NCBI RefSeq assembly: GCF_005144885.1
Contig: NZ_CP039690.1
Coordinates: 3,795,001-3,859,000, forward strand
Length of the DNA stretch: 64,000 nt
Direction: 5' to 3'
DNA from: Phreatobacter stygius
GTDB lineage: Bacteria > Pseudomonadota > Alphaproteobacteria > Rhizobiales > Phreatobacteraceae
Below, piece after piece: positions 36,788-45,708 of this stretch (its first letter is position 1; every line of letters starts with the position of its first letter). A program made the position numbers and the translations under genes. Under the pieces are notes generated by a model that saw only the letters and a list, made by a program, of their open reading frames with translations, was not told where the DNA came from and did no database searches.

Positions 36788-37114
36788 TCATTCCTCATCG
36801 ATTTCGAGCTGGCGCCCGGCGTAGAGGATACGAAGCACCACGACTTCTTCGGCCTCGACGATGAAGGCGATGCTTATTCGCCGCGCAAACCCAATGACCC
36901 GCAACCCTGGGCGGATTTCGTCGCGTACCGTGCCGCGCTCGGGGAACAGATCGAACCCCGCCAGATCGGTCAAAATGCGATCGACGTAGCTTCGCGCCGT
37001 GCGCGGGGAGGCTTGGTCACGGATGAACGCGTAGATGCCTTTGAGGTCGGCCTCGGCGCCTCGGTCAGGCGAACGCGATGCACCAAGGTTAGCGGGGTTT
37101 CTTGTCGGCGGCAT
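36788..37114 (-). CDS. ParE/RelE family toxin
   Basis: A 108-residue protein with the ParE fold: EADLKGIYAFIRDQASPRTARSYVDRILTDLAGFDLFPERG, then the strands IRPGLRVIGFARRISIAFIVEAEEVVVLRILYAGRQ. Family toxins poison gyrase (ParE) or cut mRNA at the ribosome (RelE). ATG 37114 was chosen, overlapping the antitoxin end by 26 nt, a common toxin-antitoxin layout; upstream codons in the frame read through the antitoxin. It is paired with the adjacent ParD-like gene. Confidence 0.82.
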   Translation of the reverse strand: MPPTRNPANLGASRSPDRGAEADLKGIYAFIRDQASPRTARSYVDRILTDLAGFDLFPERGTVRDEIRPGLRVIGFARRISIAFIVEAEEVVVLRILYAGRQLEIDEE

Positions 37115-37334
37115 CCATGAAGCTGTCCAGCTCCGCAGCAACGGCCGACAACGGCCGCGCCTTGCCCGGGTTCTTGCGGTGGGCATCATAGGTCGGAGCC
37201 ACCTCATCCCGCAGCCAACGCTCCACGGCAACGTCGCGCTCCTGCAAGGCCCGCAGGCTCTCGCGGATCACCTCGCTTTCGGATGCATATGCTCCGCTCG
37301 ATACCTTCTCTTTGACAAGCCGCGCCATCTCCAC
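37089..37334 (-). CDS. ParD/CopG-like antitoxin, start possibly frameshifted
   Basis: An 81-residue reading from GTG 37334: MEMARLVKEKVSSGAYASESEVIRESL..., a ribbon-helix-helix DNA-binding domain whose helices are complete, with a C-terminal toxin-binding part. The N-terminal beta-strand is missing in this frame. Just upstream, ATG 37351 encodes MSITPP in the +1 frame, running out of frame at a run of five G (37335-37339; C on the coding strand). One more base would give MSITPPVEMARLVKEKV, a typical ParD start. Either the GTG start is used and the strand is lost, or a base was lost in the homopolymer. Confidence 0.72.
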   Translation of the reverse strand: MEMARLVKEKVSSGAYASESEVIRESLRALQERDVAVERWLRDEVAPTYDAHRKNPGKARPLSAVAAELDSFMDAADKKPR

Positions 37335-37400
37335 GGGGGCGTGATGCTCATCTGTTGGGTGGATCGCCGATGGCGCGGTTGGTGCCAGTGACCAGCGCCC

Positions 37401-38231
37401 TCATGCCGGCGCCCGCCGGGCTTCAGCCGCGGCGACTGTCGCCTTCGCGGCGGCGAGCGTCCGGCGCGCCCATTCCTCGGGACCGAACTGAGGCGCCCGG
37501 CTCTCGCTCGGCAATTCGACGCTGACCGGCAGGTCACCGGGCAAAGTTGCGAACAGGCCGACGAGGTCGATGCCGCCTTCGCCCGGCAGCAGGCGTTCGC
37601 AGCGCGCGGTATGGATCAGTGCGTCGACAGGTGCCGTGCCGGCCGGCCCGTCGCAGATCTGGGCATAGTGCAGCCATTTGCGCGGGATCGCCGCGACATC
37701 GGCAAGCGTCGAACTGGACCGGCCATAATGCAAAGCGTCGACCAGGACGCCGCCGTTTTTCTGGTCGGCGCGCGAAACGATGCGCAATGCCGAGGACGCG
37801 TCCGGCACCTTGGTCCAGGGCATGAATTCGAGATCGCAGCTGAGTTCGAAAGGCGCTGCCGCTTCGCAGAGCGCAGCGAAATTCGCCGTCAGCCGCCCTT
37901 CGTCCGGATCGTCGCCGGCGACCAGGATGGCCCGGGCGCTGAGCCTCTGGCCGACTTCGAAGAAGGCGAGATAGTCGCTGGCCCTGAAGTCGGGGCCGAT
38001 GCGGATGATCTCCAGGTCGAAGACGTCGACATCGGTGTCCGCCATCAGGGCGAGCATCAAACGGACGGTGCCAGGATCGTCCATCAGCCGATAGCACCGT
38101 CCGCCGGGCGAGGCGGGCAGCAGGCGCAGGCCGATGAACTGGTAGCCGGTCTTGGCCGCCGCGTGGACCAGTTCGGTGGGCGAAAGGTCCAGCAGCGTGA
38201 GGTGGGCAAGCGAGTATCGCGTCGACATCAT
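37401..38231 (-). CDS. TIM-barrel sugar phosphate isomerase/epimerase-like protein
   Basis: A 276-residue AP-endonuclease-2-type barrel: YSLAHLTLLDLSPTELVHAAAKTGYQFIGLRL at the start, then the metal-ligand positions of the family (E135-type in CDLEFMPW, D in LVDALHYGRS, H in WLHYAQICD, E in VSVELPSE). Members isomerise sugars or dehydrate ring compounds such as 3-dehydroshikimate. It is the last gene of the minus-strand catabolic operon, 9 bases behind the NIPSNAP gene. Its substrate is inferred only from neighbours. Confidence 0.85.
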   Translation of the reverse strand: MMSTRYSLAHLTLLDLSPTELVHAAAKTGYQFIGLRLLPASPGGRCYRLMDDPGTVRLMLALMADTDVDVFDLEIIRIGPDFRASDYLAFFEVGQRLSARAILVAGDDPDEGRLTANFAALCEAAAPFELSCDLEFMPWTKVPDASSALRIVSRADQKNGGVLVDALHYGRSSSTLADVAAIPRKWLHYAQICDGPAGTAPVDALIHTARCERLLPGEGGIDLVGLFATLPGDLPVSVELPSESRAPQFGPEEWARRTLAAAKATVAAAEARRAPA

Positions 38232-38240
38232 CCGTTTCCG

Positions 38241-38855
38241 TCAGGCGAGCGGCGAGATTGCGGTCGGCAGGCCGATCGTCGAGACCATCTCGCCGGTCAG
38301 CCAGTCCGGCCCACCCTTGGGTGGCCAGACACCCCCGGCAACCGACTCGGTGCGCACCGCCGCACGCGCGTCGAGGCTGGCATAGGGCCAGATATGAGTG
38401 AAGCGCTGGGGCCCATCGAGCGCATACATGGCAATCGTCAGGGGCGACAGCTTGGCCCGCTCCGGCATGGCGGCCTCCCAGGCTGCGCTGGTCGGGCCGA
38501 CGCCGCCGAGTTTCAGGCCATAGGTGCGGATCTCGTAGACCTGGCCGAACTTTCCCGTGGTGACCGGCGGCAGGAAGGAAAACGGCGCATAACTTTCCAG
38601 GCGCAGATGGCTCAGCGCCTCGCCACAATGGAACGGATTGGTGGTGCCGAGCGTGCGGGTCCGCTCGGCCGCAAGCGCGTCGGCGTCGGCGAAGCCGCGC
38701 AGCACGACGAGGCGGTTGAGCTCGCCGATCTCGCTCGCCCAGCAGCCGAGCAGGCGGCCTTTCGCGGTGGGCTCCTTCACATAGCTGTCGATGCCGGCAA
38801 TGGCCTTGGCCGCGGTGCCGAGACGGATGGACAGCGTGGCGAGTTCATAGAGCAT
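38241..38855 (-). CDS. NIPSNAP family protein
   Basis: A 204-residue protein with two ferredoxin-like repeats, the second carrying the NIPSNAP signature VYEIRTYGLKLGG followed by a tryptophan-rich stretch (FTHIWPYASLDARAAVR). NIPSNAP proteins are small dimeric alpha+beta barrel proteins, sometimes catabolic accessory enzymes, whose role is generally unknown. It overlaps the flavoprotein gene by 11 nt, so it is part of the same operon. Confidence 0.85.
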   Translation of the reverse strand: MLYELATLSIRLGTAAKAIAGIDSYVKEPTAKGRLLGCWASEIGELNRLVVLRGFADADALAAERTRTLGTTNPFHCGEALSHLRLESYAPFSFLPPVTTGKFGQVYEIRTYGLKLGGVGPTSAAWEAAMPERAKLSPLTIAMYALDGPQRFTHIWPYASLDARAAVRTESVAGGVWPPKGGPDWLTGEMVSTIGLPTAISPLA

Positions 38856-40599
38856 GGCCTGGCTCCGGGGTTGAAGAAGGTCGATCGGGATCTTGTGGCA
38901 GCGGCGTGCCGCTGGCGTGATGGGCGGCGATGAAACCGAAGGTCATGGCGGGCCCGAGCGTGATGCCGCCGCTCGGGTAATTGCCGCCCATGATGCTCGC
39001 CATGTCATTGCCGACGGCATAGAGGCCGGCGATCGGCCGGTGATCGGGACCGAGCACGCGGGCATGTTCGTCGGTGGCGAGCCCGGCGAAGGTGCCGAGG
39101 CTGCCGGCGACGATCTTCACGGCATAGAACGGGCCGTCGAGGATCGGCCCGACGCTCGGATTGAGCGGGTGATGCGGCTCGCCCTGCACCCGGTTGTAAG
39201 CGCTCTCGCCGCGGTGGAAGAGCGGGTCGCGACCTTGCGCCGCGTGGTGGTTATGGACGGCGAGCGTTTCGACGAGGCCGCTGGGGTCGATGCCGCAGGC
39301 TTCGGCGAGCTGTTCGACGGTCGTCCCGCGCTTGAGATAGCCGCTGGCGAGCCAGCGTCCGAGCGCGAAGGGGCGCGGTCTCGCATGGCCGAGGCCGTAG
39401 CGGCGCTGGAACCGGTGGTCGCAGACGAGCCAGGCTTCCGGCGCTTCGCCCTTGGGCGTCGCGGCGAACAGCGCCGTCATCATGTCGTGATAGGAATCCG
39501 CCTCGTTGGTGAAACGCCGGCCGTCGCGGCGCACGGCGATGAGACCGGGCTTGGCCCGTTCGATCAGGTGCGGGAAGTGGCCGGTGGTGCCGTCGGGCCT
39601 GGGCACCAGCGACACCGGCGCCCAGGCGCCGGATGCAGCCAGATCGCGGCCGACCGCGCCGCCGGCGCTCTCGCCGAGCCTGAGCCCGTCGCCGGTATTG
39701 CCCGCCGGCGCCGCCGACCAGTGCTCGGTCCCGGTTGGGGCGTGCGCGAACAGTTCCGCCTTGCGTGCCGTGTCATGGGGAAAGCCGCCGGCCGCCAGCA
39801 CCACACCGCGCCGCGCCCGGATCGTGACGCTCCGGCCGTCATGTGCGGCGCTGACGCCGACCACCGCTGCGCCCTCGCGCACGAGACCGTGCGCCGGTGT
39901 CGCCGTCATGATCCGCACCTTGAGATCGTCGGCCGATTTCAGGAGCGCGGCGACCAGCGCATTGCCATTGACCAGGTGCATGCCGCGGCCGTTCAGCGCG
40001 ACATCCCGCCAGTGCCGCACGAGGCGCATCGCGACATGCCGGAACGAGGCGAGCGAAAAGGTGGCGCCGAGGAAATGTCGGAGATCGTCGCCAGCGGCGA
40101 TGCCCATGCCGAAGGGCGAGATCTCCTGGAGCGGCGGACGCAGATCCTTGATCCGCGGACCGAGCTTGCGGCCGTCGAACGGCGCGGCGCAGACCGAGCG
40201 GCCGCCGAGCGCGGCGCCGGGACTGCCGCCGTGGAAGTCCGGGATGGTATTGCCGGCAATGAAGCTGAGCGCGGTATGCGCGGTGAAGAAGGACACCATG
40301 CGCGGGCCCTGCGCCAGGAACATGTCGACGAAACGGGCGTCGTAGCGGTTGCCGAGCTCGTGGCGCAGATAGTCGCGCGGCCGCGCCGGGTCTTCGTCGA
40401 TGCCGGCGGCGCGCGCCAGCGGATTGCGCGGGATCCACAGCCAGCCGCCGGACCAGGCGCTGGTGCCGCCGAGCACCGGCTCCTTCTCGATGACCACCAC
40501 GTCGAGCCCGAGCCAGGCGGCGGTGACCGCGGCCGCAAGCCCGGCAGCGCCCGATCCGACGACGACGAGGTCGCAGCTGTCCTGATCCGGCATGGTCAT
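38845..40599 (-). CDS. FAD-binding dehydrogenase, 3-ketosteroid-dehydrogenase-like (first of two)
   Basis: A 584-residue flavoprotein: GSGAAG FAD motif (about 14-19), VIEKEPVLGGTSAWSGGWLWIP, VVLAAGGFPHD in the middle and the C-terminal GLYAVGNDMASIMGGNYPSGGITLGPAMTFGFIAA, which matches the ketosteroid Delta1-dehydrogenase/fumarate reductase branch. These enzymes desaturate next to a ring ketone or reduce enoyl acids. The frame continues upstream into the neighbour; ATG 40599 or 40593 is the likely start, 13 bases after the previous stop. It is a tandem paralogue of the next gene. Confidence 0.88.
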   Translation of the reverse strand: MTMPDQDSCDLVVVGSGAAGLAAAVTAAWLGLDVVVIEKEPVLGGTSAWSGGWLWIPRNPLARAAGIDEDPARPRDYLRHELGNRYDARFVDMFLAQGPRMVSFFTAHTALSFIAGNTIPDFHGGSPGAALGGRSVCAAPFDGRKLGPRIKDLRPPLQEISPFGMGIAAGDDLRHFLGATFSLASFRHVAMRLVRHWRDVALNGRGMHLVNGNALVAALLKSADDLKVRIMTATPAHGLVREGAAVVGVSAAHDGRSVTIRARRGVVLAAGGFPHDTARKAELFAHAPTGTEHWSAAPAGNTGDGLRLGESAGGAVGRDLAASGAWAPVSLVPRPDGTTGHFPHLIERAKPGLIAVRRDGRRFTNEADSYHDMMTALFAATPKGEAPEAWLVCDHRFQRRYGLGHARPRPFALGRWLASGYLKRGTTVEQLAEACGIDPSGLVETLAVHNHHAAQGRDPLFHRGESAYNRVQGEPHHPLNPSVGPILDGPFYAVKIVAGSLGTFAGLATDEHARVLGPDHRPIAGLYAVGNDMASIMGGNYPSGGITLGPAMTFGFIAAHHASGTPLPQDPDRPSSTPEPGHAL

Positions 40600-40612
40600 G
40601 GTCGGCAGGTCA

Positions 40613-42322
40613 TCAGTTGGTTTCGCCGTGCAGGGCGTGGCGGATGGCGCGATAGGCGAAGGTGATGGCCGGGCCAATGGTGATGCCGGGGCCGGGATAG
40701 GTACCGCCCATGATCGACTGCATGTCGTTGCCGCAGGCATAGAGGTGGCGGATCGGCTGGTTGTCGCGGTCGAGCACTTGGGCCTGTTCGTCGGTGACCA
40801 GGCCGTTGGCCGCGCCGATATCGCCGGGATAGAGTTTGACGGCGTAGAACGGCGCGGTCGCAATCGGCCCGAGCGTCGGGTTCGGCTGCTGGCCGGCATC
40901 GCCATTGACCCGGTGATAGGCGGTCGTGCCGCGGCCGAATGCGGTATCCACGCCGGTGGCCGCATAGCCGTTCATGGCGGCGATGGTCTGTTCCAGCGCC
41001 TGGTCGTCGATGCCGAGCTTCTCCGCGAGTTCGGCAACGGACGGTGCTTCCGTCAGATAGCCGTCGGCGAGGTAAGGCTTCAGCCGGCGGCCGCCGGGGC
41101 GCACCATGCCGAGCCCGTATTTCCGCAAGCCCTCGGCATCGGTGATCAGGAAGGCCGGGATGCAGGGCGCCTGAGGATGCGTCTCGAACATGGCGCGCGA
41201 AAACAGGTGATAGGACACGGTTTCATTGACGAAGCGGCGGCCGAGGCTGTTGACCGCCACCGTGCCGGGTTTGCTCCGGTCCATGACAAAATGCGGGAAC
41301 ACCGCGGTCGAACCATCCGCGCGCTTGCGTACCGAGACCGGCGCCCAGAAGGCATTATCGAGACTGCCCTCGCCGAAGCGTGCGCCGAGGCCGAGCGCCA
41401 GGTCCTGCAGTTCGCCGGTATGGCCGGGCGCGCCAGGGCTATAGGCGGGCGTCGGCCGGTGCAGCATTTCGGCGCGGCGCGTCTTGTGCCGGTTGAAGCC
41501 GCCCGATGCCATGACGACGGCGGAGGTTGCGGTGATGCGCCGCGCCGCGCCCTGGCTCGCCAGCACGACACCGGTGACCGTATGGCCGTCCCGGATGAGC
41601 TCGGTGACCGACGTCTGAAGCACAATGTCGACCTGGCGTTGCCTGAGTGTCAGCAGCATCCGGCCGATCAGTGCATTGCCCATGACCAGCCGGGTGCCGC
41701 GCGGGCGGCTCAGCCGGTCGAGGGCATGACGTCCAAGCATCTTGGCTGCGTGGCGGAACGAGGCTACCGACTGTTTCAGCTTCAACAGGTGGCCGATATC
41801 GGTACGGTCGACCATCATGCCGCCGAAGATCGTGAATTCCGGGATCGGCGGACGCACCAGCGCCAGGACCTCGCCCAGTTGCCGTCCGTCGAAGGGCAGG
41901 GGTTCCAGGGCGCGGCCGGTCAGCGTCGCACCCTCGACCTCCTGGACATAGTCCGGATGCAGCGCATAGGGCCTGAACCTGACATCGGAACCGGCCTCCA
42001 GCACGGCGATGGCTTTTGGTGCGCTGCGCAAAAAGGCCCGGCGCATGTCGAGCCGCGAATGATTGCCGACGACATTGGTCAGGAACCGGTCGGCCTTCTC
42101 GAAACTGTCGCCCGATCCCTTGGCATGGTGGCTGTTCGGTGCCCAGGTGGTGGCAGCCGACAGCGCCGTCGTGCCGCCGAGATATTCGGTCCGCTCGACC
42201 AAGAGAACCCGCTTGTCCTCGATCGCCGCGAACACGGCGGCCGCCATGCCGGCGCCGCCCGATCCGATCACCACCACGTCGTAGCTGGCGCCGTCCTGAA
42301 GGCCGTCGAGCTTGCCGATCAT
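40613..42322 (-). CDS. FAD-binding dehydrogenase, 3-ketosteroid-dehydrogenase-like (second of two)
   Basis: A 569-residue flavoprotein: GSGGAG (about 20-25), LVERTEYLGGTTALSAATTWAPN, VVMASGGFNRHKTRR and the closing LYACGNDMQSIMGGTYPGPGITIGPAITFAYRAIRHA. Domain order and length match its downstream paralogue, so the pair arose by duplication and probably acts on consecutive or alternative ring positions. It overlaps the AroE-like gene by 4 nt. An alicyclic keto acid is a candidate substrate; that is inference from the operon. Confidence 0.88.
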   Translation of the reverse strand: MIGKLDGLQDGASYDVVVIGSGGAGMAAAVFAAIEDKRVLLVERTEYLGGTTALSAATTWAPNSHHAKGSGDSFEKADRFLTNVVGNHSRLDMRRAFLRSAPKAIAVLEAGSDVRFRPYALHPDYVQEVEGATLTGRALEPLPFDGRQLGEVLALVRPPIPEFTIFGGMMVDRTDIGHLLKLKQSVASFRHAAKMLGRHALDRLSRPRGTRLVMGNALIGRMLLTLRQRQVDIVLQTSVTELIRDGHTVTGVVLASQGAARRITATSAVVMASGGFNRHKTRRAEMLHRPTPAYSPGAPGHTGELQDLALGLGARFGEGSLDNAFWAPVSVRKRADGSTAVFPHFVMDRSKPGTVAVNSLGRRFVNETVSYHLFSRAMFETHPQAPCIPAFLITDAEGLRKYGLGMVRPGGRRLKPYLADGYLTEAPSVAELAEKLGIDDQALEQTIAAMNGYAATGVDTAFGRGTTAYHRVNGDAGQQPNPTLGPIATAPFYAVKLYPGDIGAANGLVTDEQAQVLDRDNQPIRHLYACGNDMQSIMGGTYPGPGITIGPAITFAYRAIRHALHGETN

Positions 42323-43140
42323 CGGCGCGCACCCGCTTCCGTGCTCGATCCACCCAGCAGGAATTCCAGCATCAACTGCTGTTCGGCCGCATACATGTCG
42401 CCGCCGACCGAGGTCTTGCAGCCGATGGCGCGGGCAGCCTCCACCATGGGCGACACGGCCGGCGCGGTGATCACGCAGCCGACGAACATGTCGGGCGTGA
42501 AATGTTCGATCCTGACCGGCAGCGGGTCGGTCGGCCGCATGCCGGCGGGCGTGGCATTGGCGATCAGTTCGAAACCGGCCGGATCGGGCGACCCGATGCT
42601 GACCGGCGTCGCCGTCACGGCGGCGAGCCGCTTGATCAATGCGTCGCGCCGCACGCTGTCCGCGTCATGGATGGCGAGCTCGCGGACGCCGGCCTCGACC
42701 AGGGCGAGTGCGATCGCCGAGCCGGCACCGCCGGCGCCGACCAGCAGTGCGCGTTTGCCCTTGGGCTCGCCGCCTTTGGCGCGCATGCCGCCGACGAAGC
42801 CGAGGCCGTCGAACATCTCGCCGAACCAGCCGCCATCGGCGGTCCGCCTGATGATGTTGACCGCGCCGAGGAAATGCGCCCGCTCGGTGGCGCTGGTGCA
42901 ATGGGCGTAGCAGGCGAATTTATGCGGCACGGTGACGATGATGCCGTCCAGGTTCTGCGCCAGGCTGGCGCCGGCCAGCAGGCCGGGTAGATCCTTCGGC
43001 GCCACGTGGATCGGCACGCAGAGCGCGTTCCGGCCACGGGTGGCGAAGGCTGCGCTCATGCCGGTGGGCGATTTCACCTGGGCGATCGGGTCGCCGACGA
43101 TGATGTGGAGCCGGGTCGCTCCGTCGACTGTCACGGTCAT
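42319..43140 (-). CDS. Shikimate/quinate dehydrogenase-like protein (AroE family)
   Basis: A 273-residue AroE-family oxidoreductase. Substrate domain: IIVGDPIAQVKSP (13-25), TVPHK with catalytic lysine K74, GAVN (N95) and FDGLGF with catalytic aspartate D111. NAD(P) domain: LLVGAGGAGSAIA (132-144). The loop after the next strand reads IHDADSVRR, an acidic residue that favours NAD over NADP, as in catabolic quinate/shikimate dehydrogenases. Its place in a transport-linked operon supports a catabolic rather than a biosynthetic role. Confidence 0.85.
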   Translation of the reverse strand: MTVTVDGATRLHIIVGDPIAQVKSPTGMSAAFATRGRNALCVPIHVAPKDLPGLLAGASLAQNLDGIIVTVPHKFACYAHCTSATERAHFLGAVNIIRRTADGGWFGEMFDGLGFVGGMRAKGGEPKGKRALLVGAGGAGSAIALALVEAGVRELAIHDADSVRRDALIKRLAAVTATPVSIGSPDPAGFELIANATPAGMRPTDPLPVRIEHFTPDMFVGCVITAPAVSPMVEAARAIGCKTSVGGDMYAAEQQLMLEFLLGGSSTEAGARR

Positions 43141-43179
43141 GGCAATGCTCCATCCCTTGTCGGGCTGTCGGGTCTGATC

Positions 43180-45708
43180 TCAATGAACGGCTTCGGGTGT
43201 CGCTTCGGCCTGGACGACGCCGAGCAGGCGCGCCTGCAGCTTGTGGTCCTGTTCGAGTACTGCGGCGTCGCCCTCGAAGGCGACCCGGCCATTGACCAGG
43301 ACATAGGCCCGGTCGACGATCGGCAGCACGGTTTCGGCATGGTGCTCGACGATCACCATGGCGACCTTGCCGCGCAGCCGGACCAGCGCCTCCATCACCT
43401 CCTTGACGACCGCCGGGGCCAGGCCCTCGAACGGCTCGTCGAGCAGGATCAGCTTGCTCGGCATGACCAGGGCGCGGGCGATCGCCGCCATTTGCCGCTC
43501 ACCGCCGGACAGGCTTTCGGCCTTGGCGCGCTGGCGCGCCTTCAGCCGCGGGAACAGCTCGAACACCGCGTCGAAGGACAGCCCGCCCGGTCGCGCGGCG
43601 ATCTGCAGGTTCTCCATGACGGTGAGGTTCGGGAACAGCCGCCGGCCTTCCGGCACCAGGGAGATGCCGAGCCGGTTGATCTCATAGGTCTTGGATGCCG
43701 AGATATCGGTGCCGTCGAAACTCATGGCGCCGGAGCTTATCGCCAGGCTGCCGGTCAGCGCACGCAGCGTCGTCGTCTTGCCGACGCCGTTGCGTCCGAG
43801 CAGGGCGACGGCCTCGCCCTCGCGGACGACCAGGTTGAGATCGTCGAGCACCGACGAACCGCCATAACCGACGGCGACGTTTTTCACCACCAGCAGCGGT
43901 TTCGACGTGGTGGTGTCGGTACGCGTCACCGCCGGTGCCGCCGCCGCGCCGGCGTCCTTGGCGGCGCCGAGATAGGCCGCGATGACCTCGGGGTTGGAAC
44001 CGACCTCGGCCGGCGGGCCATCGGCGATCAGGCGGCCCTGATGCAGCACGGTGATGCGGTCGGACAAGGCCAGCACCCGGTCGATATCATGTTCGATCAG
44101 CAGCACGGCGTGCCGGTCGGCGAGCTTGCGGATCAGGGCCGCCACGACCTGGCGATCGGCTTCGGCAAGGCCTGCCAGCGGCTCGTCGAGCAGCAGCAGC
44201 TTGCAGTCGGTGGCGAGCGTCACCGCGATCTCGAGCAGACGCTTGGCGCCGTGGGGCAGATTGGCGCACGGCTCGGCTGCCTGGTCGGCGAGACCCACCG
44301 CGTCGAGGATCGACCAGGACCGGTCGTTGATACCGGTCAGATCATAGGCGTCGCGGATCAGCCCGCTGATGCCGTGGCGCTGCGCCTGCACCGCGACCCG
44401 GACATTCTCGAACACGGTCAGGTTCGGGAAGATCGACAGGATCTGGAACGATCGGCTGATGCCGAGCCGGGCCCGCGCATACATCGGCAGACCGGTGATG
44501 TCCTTGCCCTCGAAGGTAATGGTGCCGCTGTTCGGCGGCAGGACGCCGGTCAGCATGTTGAACAAGGTGGTCTTGCCGGCGCCGTTCGGGCCGATGATGC
44601 TGTGCAGCCGGAACGGCATGACCTCGAGGTCGATGGCATTGGCCGTGACCAGGCTGCCGAAGCTCTTGCTCAAGCCCCTGACCGACAGGATCGGCCTGGC
44701 GGCATCGACCTGGATCGCGGCGCTCTCATAAGGCGCGATGTCAGCCGGGCGCGCAGGGATCGCGGCGCGCGTCAAGGTCCAGCGCTCGCGGCGCATGATC
44801 CGCTGGGCGAGCCCGTGGATGCCTTCCGGCGACAAGAGCGCGAAGGCGATGATGATCGGCGCGAAGATCAGCCACCAGTTCTCGGTCAAGGCCGACAGCC
44901 GGTTCTCCAGCACGATGAAGGCAATGGCGCCCCACAGCGGCCCGAGGAAATGGTGGACGCCGCCGAGCACGGTCATCAGGAGCGGGTCGCCGGCATGCTG
45001 CCAGCTCAGATTATTGGCATAGACCCCCTGCAGCATGAGGGTCAAAAGCGCGCCGGCATAACCGATGACGCCGGCCATCAGGGTGAACGAGCCGAGCTTG
45101 ATCAGATAGGTGTTGTAGCCGAGGCTCGAGGCGCGCTGCTCGTTGTCGCGCACCGCCTGCAGCACCCGGCCGAAGGGGGCATGGACCAGCCGCCAGAGGA
45201 ACCACAGGCCGGCGACGACGCTCGCCACCGTGAAGATGTGGAAGGCCATGTCGCTGCCGAAGGAGGGCCGCGGGACGCCCTGGATGCCGTTCTCGCCGCC
45301 GGTGACGCTGGTCCATTTGAACGCCAGTTCGAAGGCGATCTGCGAGAAGGCGAGCGTCAGCAGCGAAAAATAGAGGCCGCGGCGGCGGAGGATGATCAGC
45401 CCCATCACCAGCGCCATGACCATGGAGAAGACGACCGACAGCACCAGCGCGGCGAATTCGTTGCCGACCACGCTGACAATGGCGAAGGCGGCGGCATAGC
45501 TGGCGCAGCCGAAGAACACCGAGGCGCCGAACGGCACCAGGCCGGTATAACCGATCAACAGGTTCACGCCGGCGCCGTAGAGCGCATAGATGGCGATCTG
45601 GGTGACCAGCGAGATCGGCGCGCCGAGCGCGGTCCACAAGACCGACAGGGCGGTCAGCACGACCGCGACCCACAGGATCGGATTGGTCAGGAGCGACGGG
45701 GTTTTCAT
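43180..45708 (-). CDS. LivM-LivG-LivF triple fusion ABC transporter
   Basis: An 842-residue single chain. Residues 1-310: LivM-type permease (GYTGLVPFGASVFFGCASYA, RRRGLYFSLLTLAFSQIAFE, VTGGENGIQG). Residues 335-585: LivG-type ATPase (Walker A GPNGAGKT 373-380, signature LPHGAKRLLEIA, Walker B LLLLDEPLAGL). Residues 600-842: LivF-type ATPase (GRNGVGKT 638-645, LSGGERQMAAIARAL, LILLDEPFEGLAP). Linkers at 311-335 and 582-602 are Ala/Pro-rich. All motifs are intact. LivM-LivG fusions are known; carrying LivF too is uncommon. It overlaps the LivH-like gene by 4 nt. It should assemble with LivH and the receptor. Confidence 0.92.
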   Translation of the reverse strand: MKTPSLLTNPILWVAVVLTALSVLWTALGAPISLVTQIAIYALYGAGVNLLIGYTGLVPFGASVFFGCASYAAAFAIVSVVGNEFAALVLSVVFSMVMALVMGLIILRRRGLYFSLLTLAFSQIAFELAFKWTSVTGGENGIQGVPRPSFGSDMAFHIFTVASVVAGLWFLWRLVHAPFGRVLQAVRDNEQRASSLGYNTYLIKLGSFTLMAGVIGYAGALLTLMLQGVYANNLSWQHAGDPLLMTVLGGVHHFLGPLWGAIAFIVLENRLSALTENWWLIFAPIIIAFALLSPEGIHGLAQRIMRRERWTLTRAAIPARPADIAPYESAAIQVDAARPILSVRGLSKSFGSLVTANAIDLEVMPFRLHSIIGPNGAGKTTLFNMLTGVLPPNSGTITFEGKDITGLPMYARARLGISRSFQILSIFPNLTVFENVRVAVQAQRHGISGLIRDAYDLTGINDRSWSILDAVGLADQAAEPCANLPHGAKRLLEIAVTLATDCKLLLLDEPLAGLAEADRQVVAALIRKLADRHAVLLIEHDIDRVLALSDRITVLHQGRLIADGPPAEVGSNPEVIAAYLGAAKDAGAAAAPAVTRTDTTTSKPLLVVKNVAVGYGGSSVLDDLNLVVREGEAVALLGRNGVGKTTTLRALTGSLAISSGAMSFDGTDISASKTYEINRLGISLVPEGRRLFPNLTVMENLQIAARPGGLSFDAVFELFPRLKARQRAKAESLSGGERQMAAIARALVMPSKLILLDEPFEGLAPAVVKEVMEALVRLRGKVAMVIVEHHAETVLPIVDRAYVLVNGRVAFEGDAAVLEQDHKLQARLLGVVQAEATPEAVH

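Noticed and set aside
37534-38628. A 364-codon minus-strand frame across the NIPSNAP and TIM-barrel genes
   Set aside because: It is a shifted frame of two genes that have convincing motifs in their own frames; composition is Arg-rich and repetitive.
43180-45708. Treating the long LIV protein as three genes
   Set aside because: The frame is continuous over all three domains with no stop and no good internal ribosome-binding site, so a true fusion is the simpler reading.
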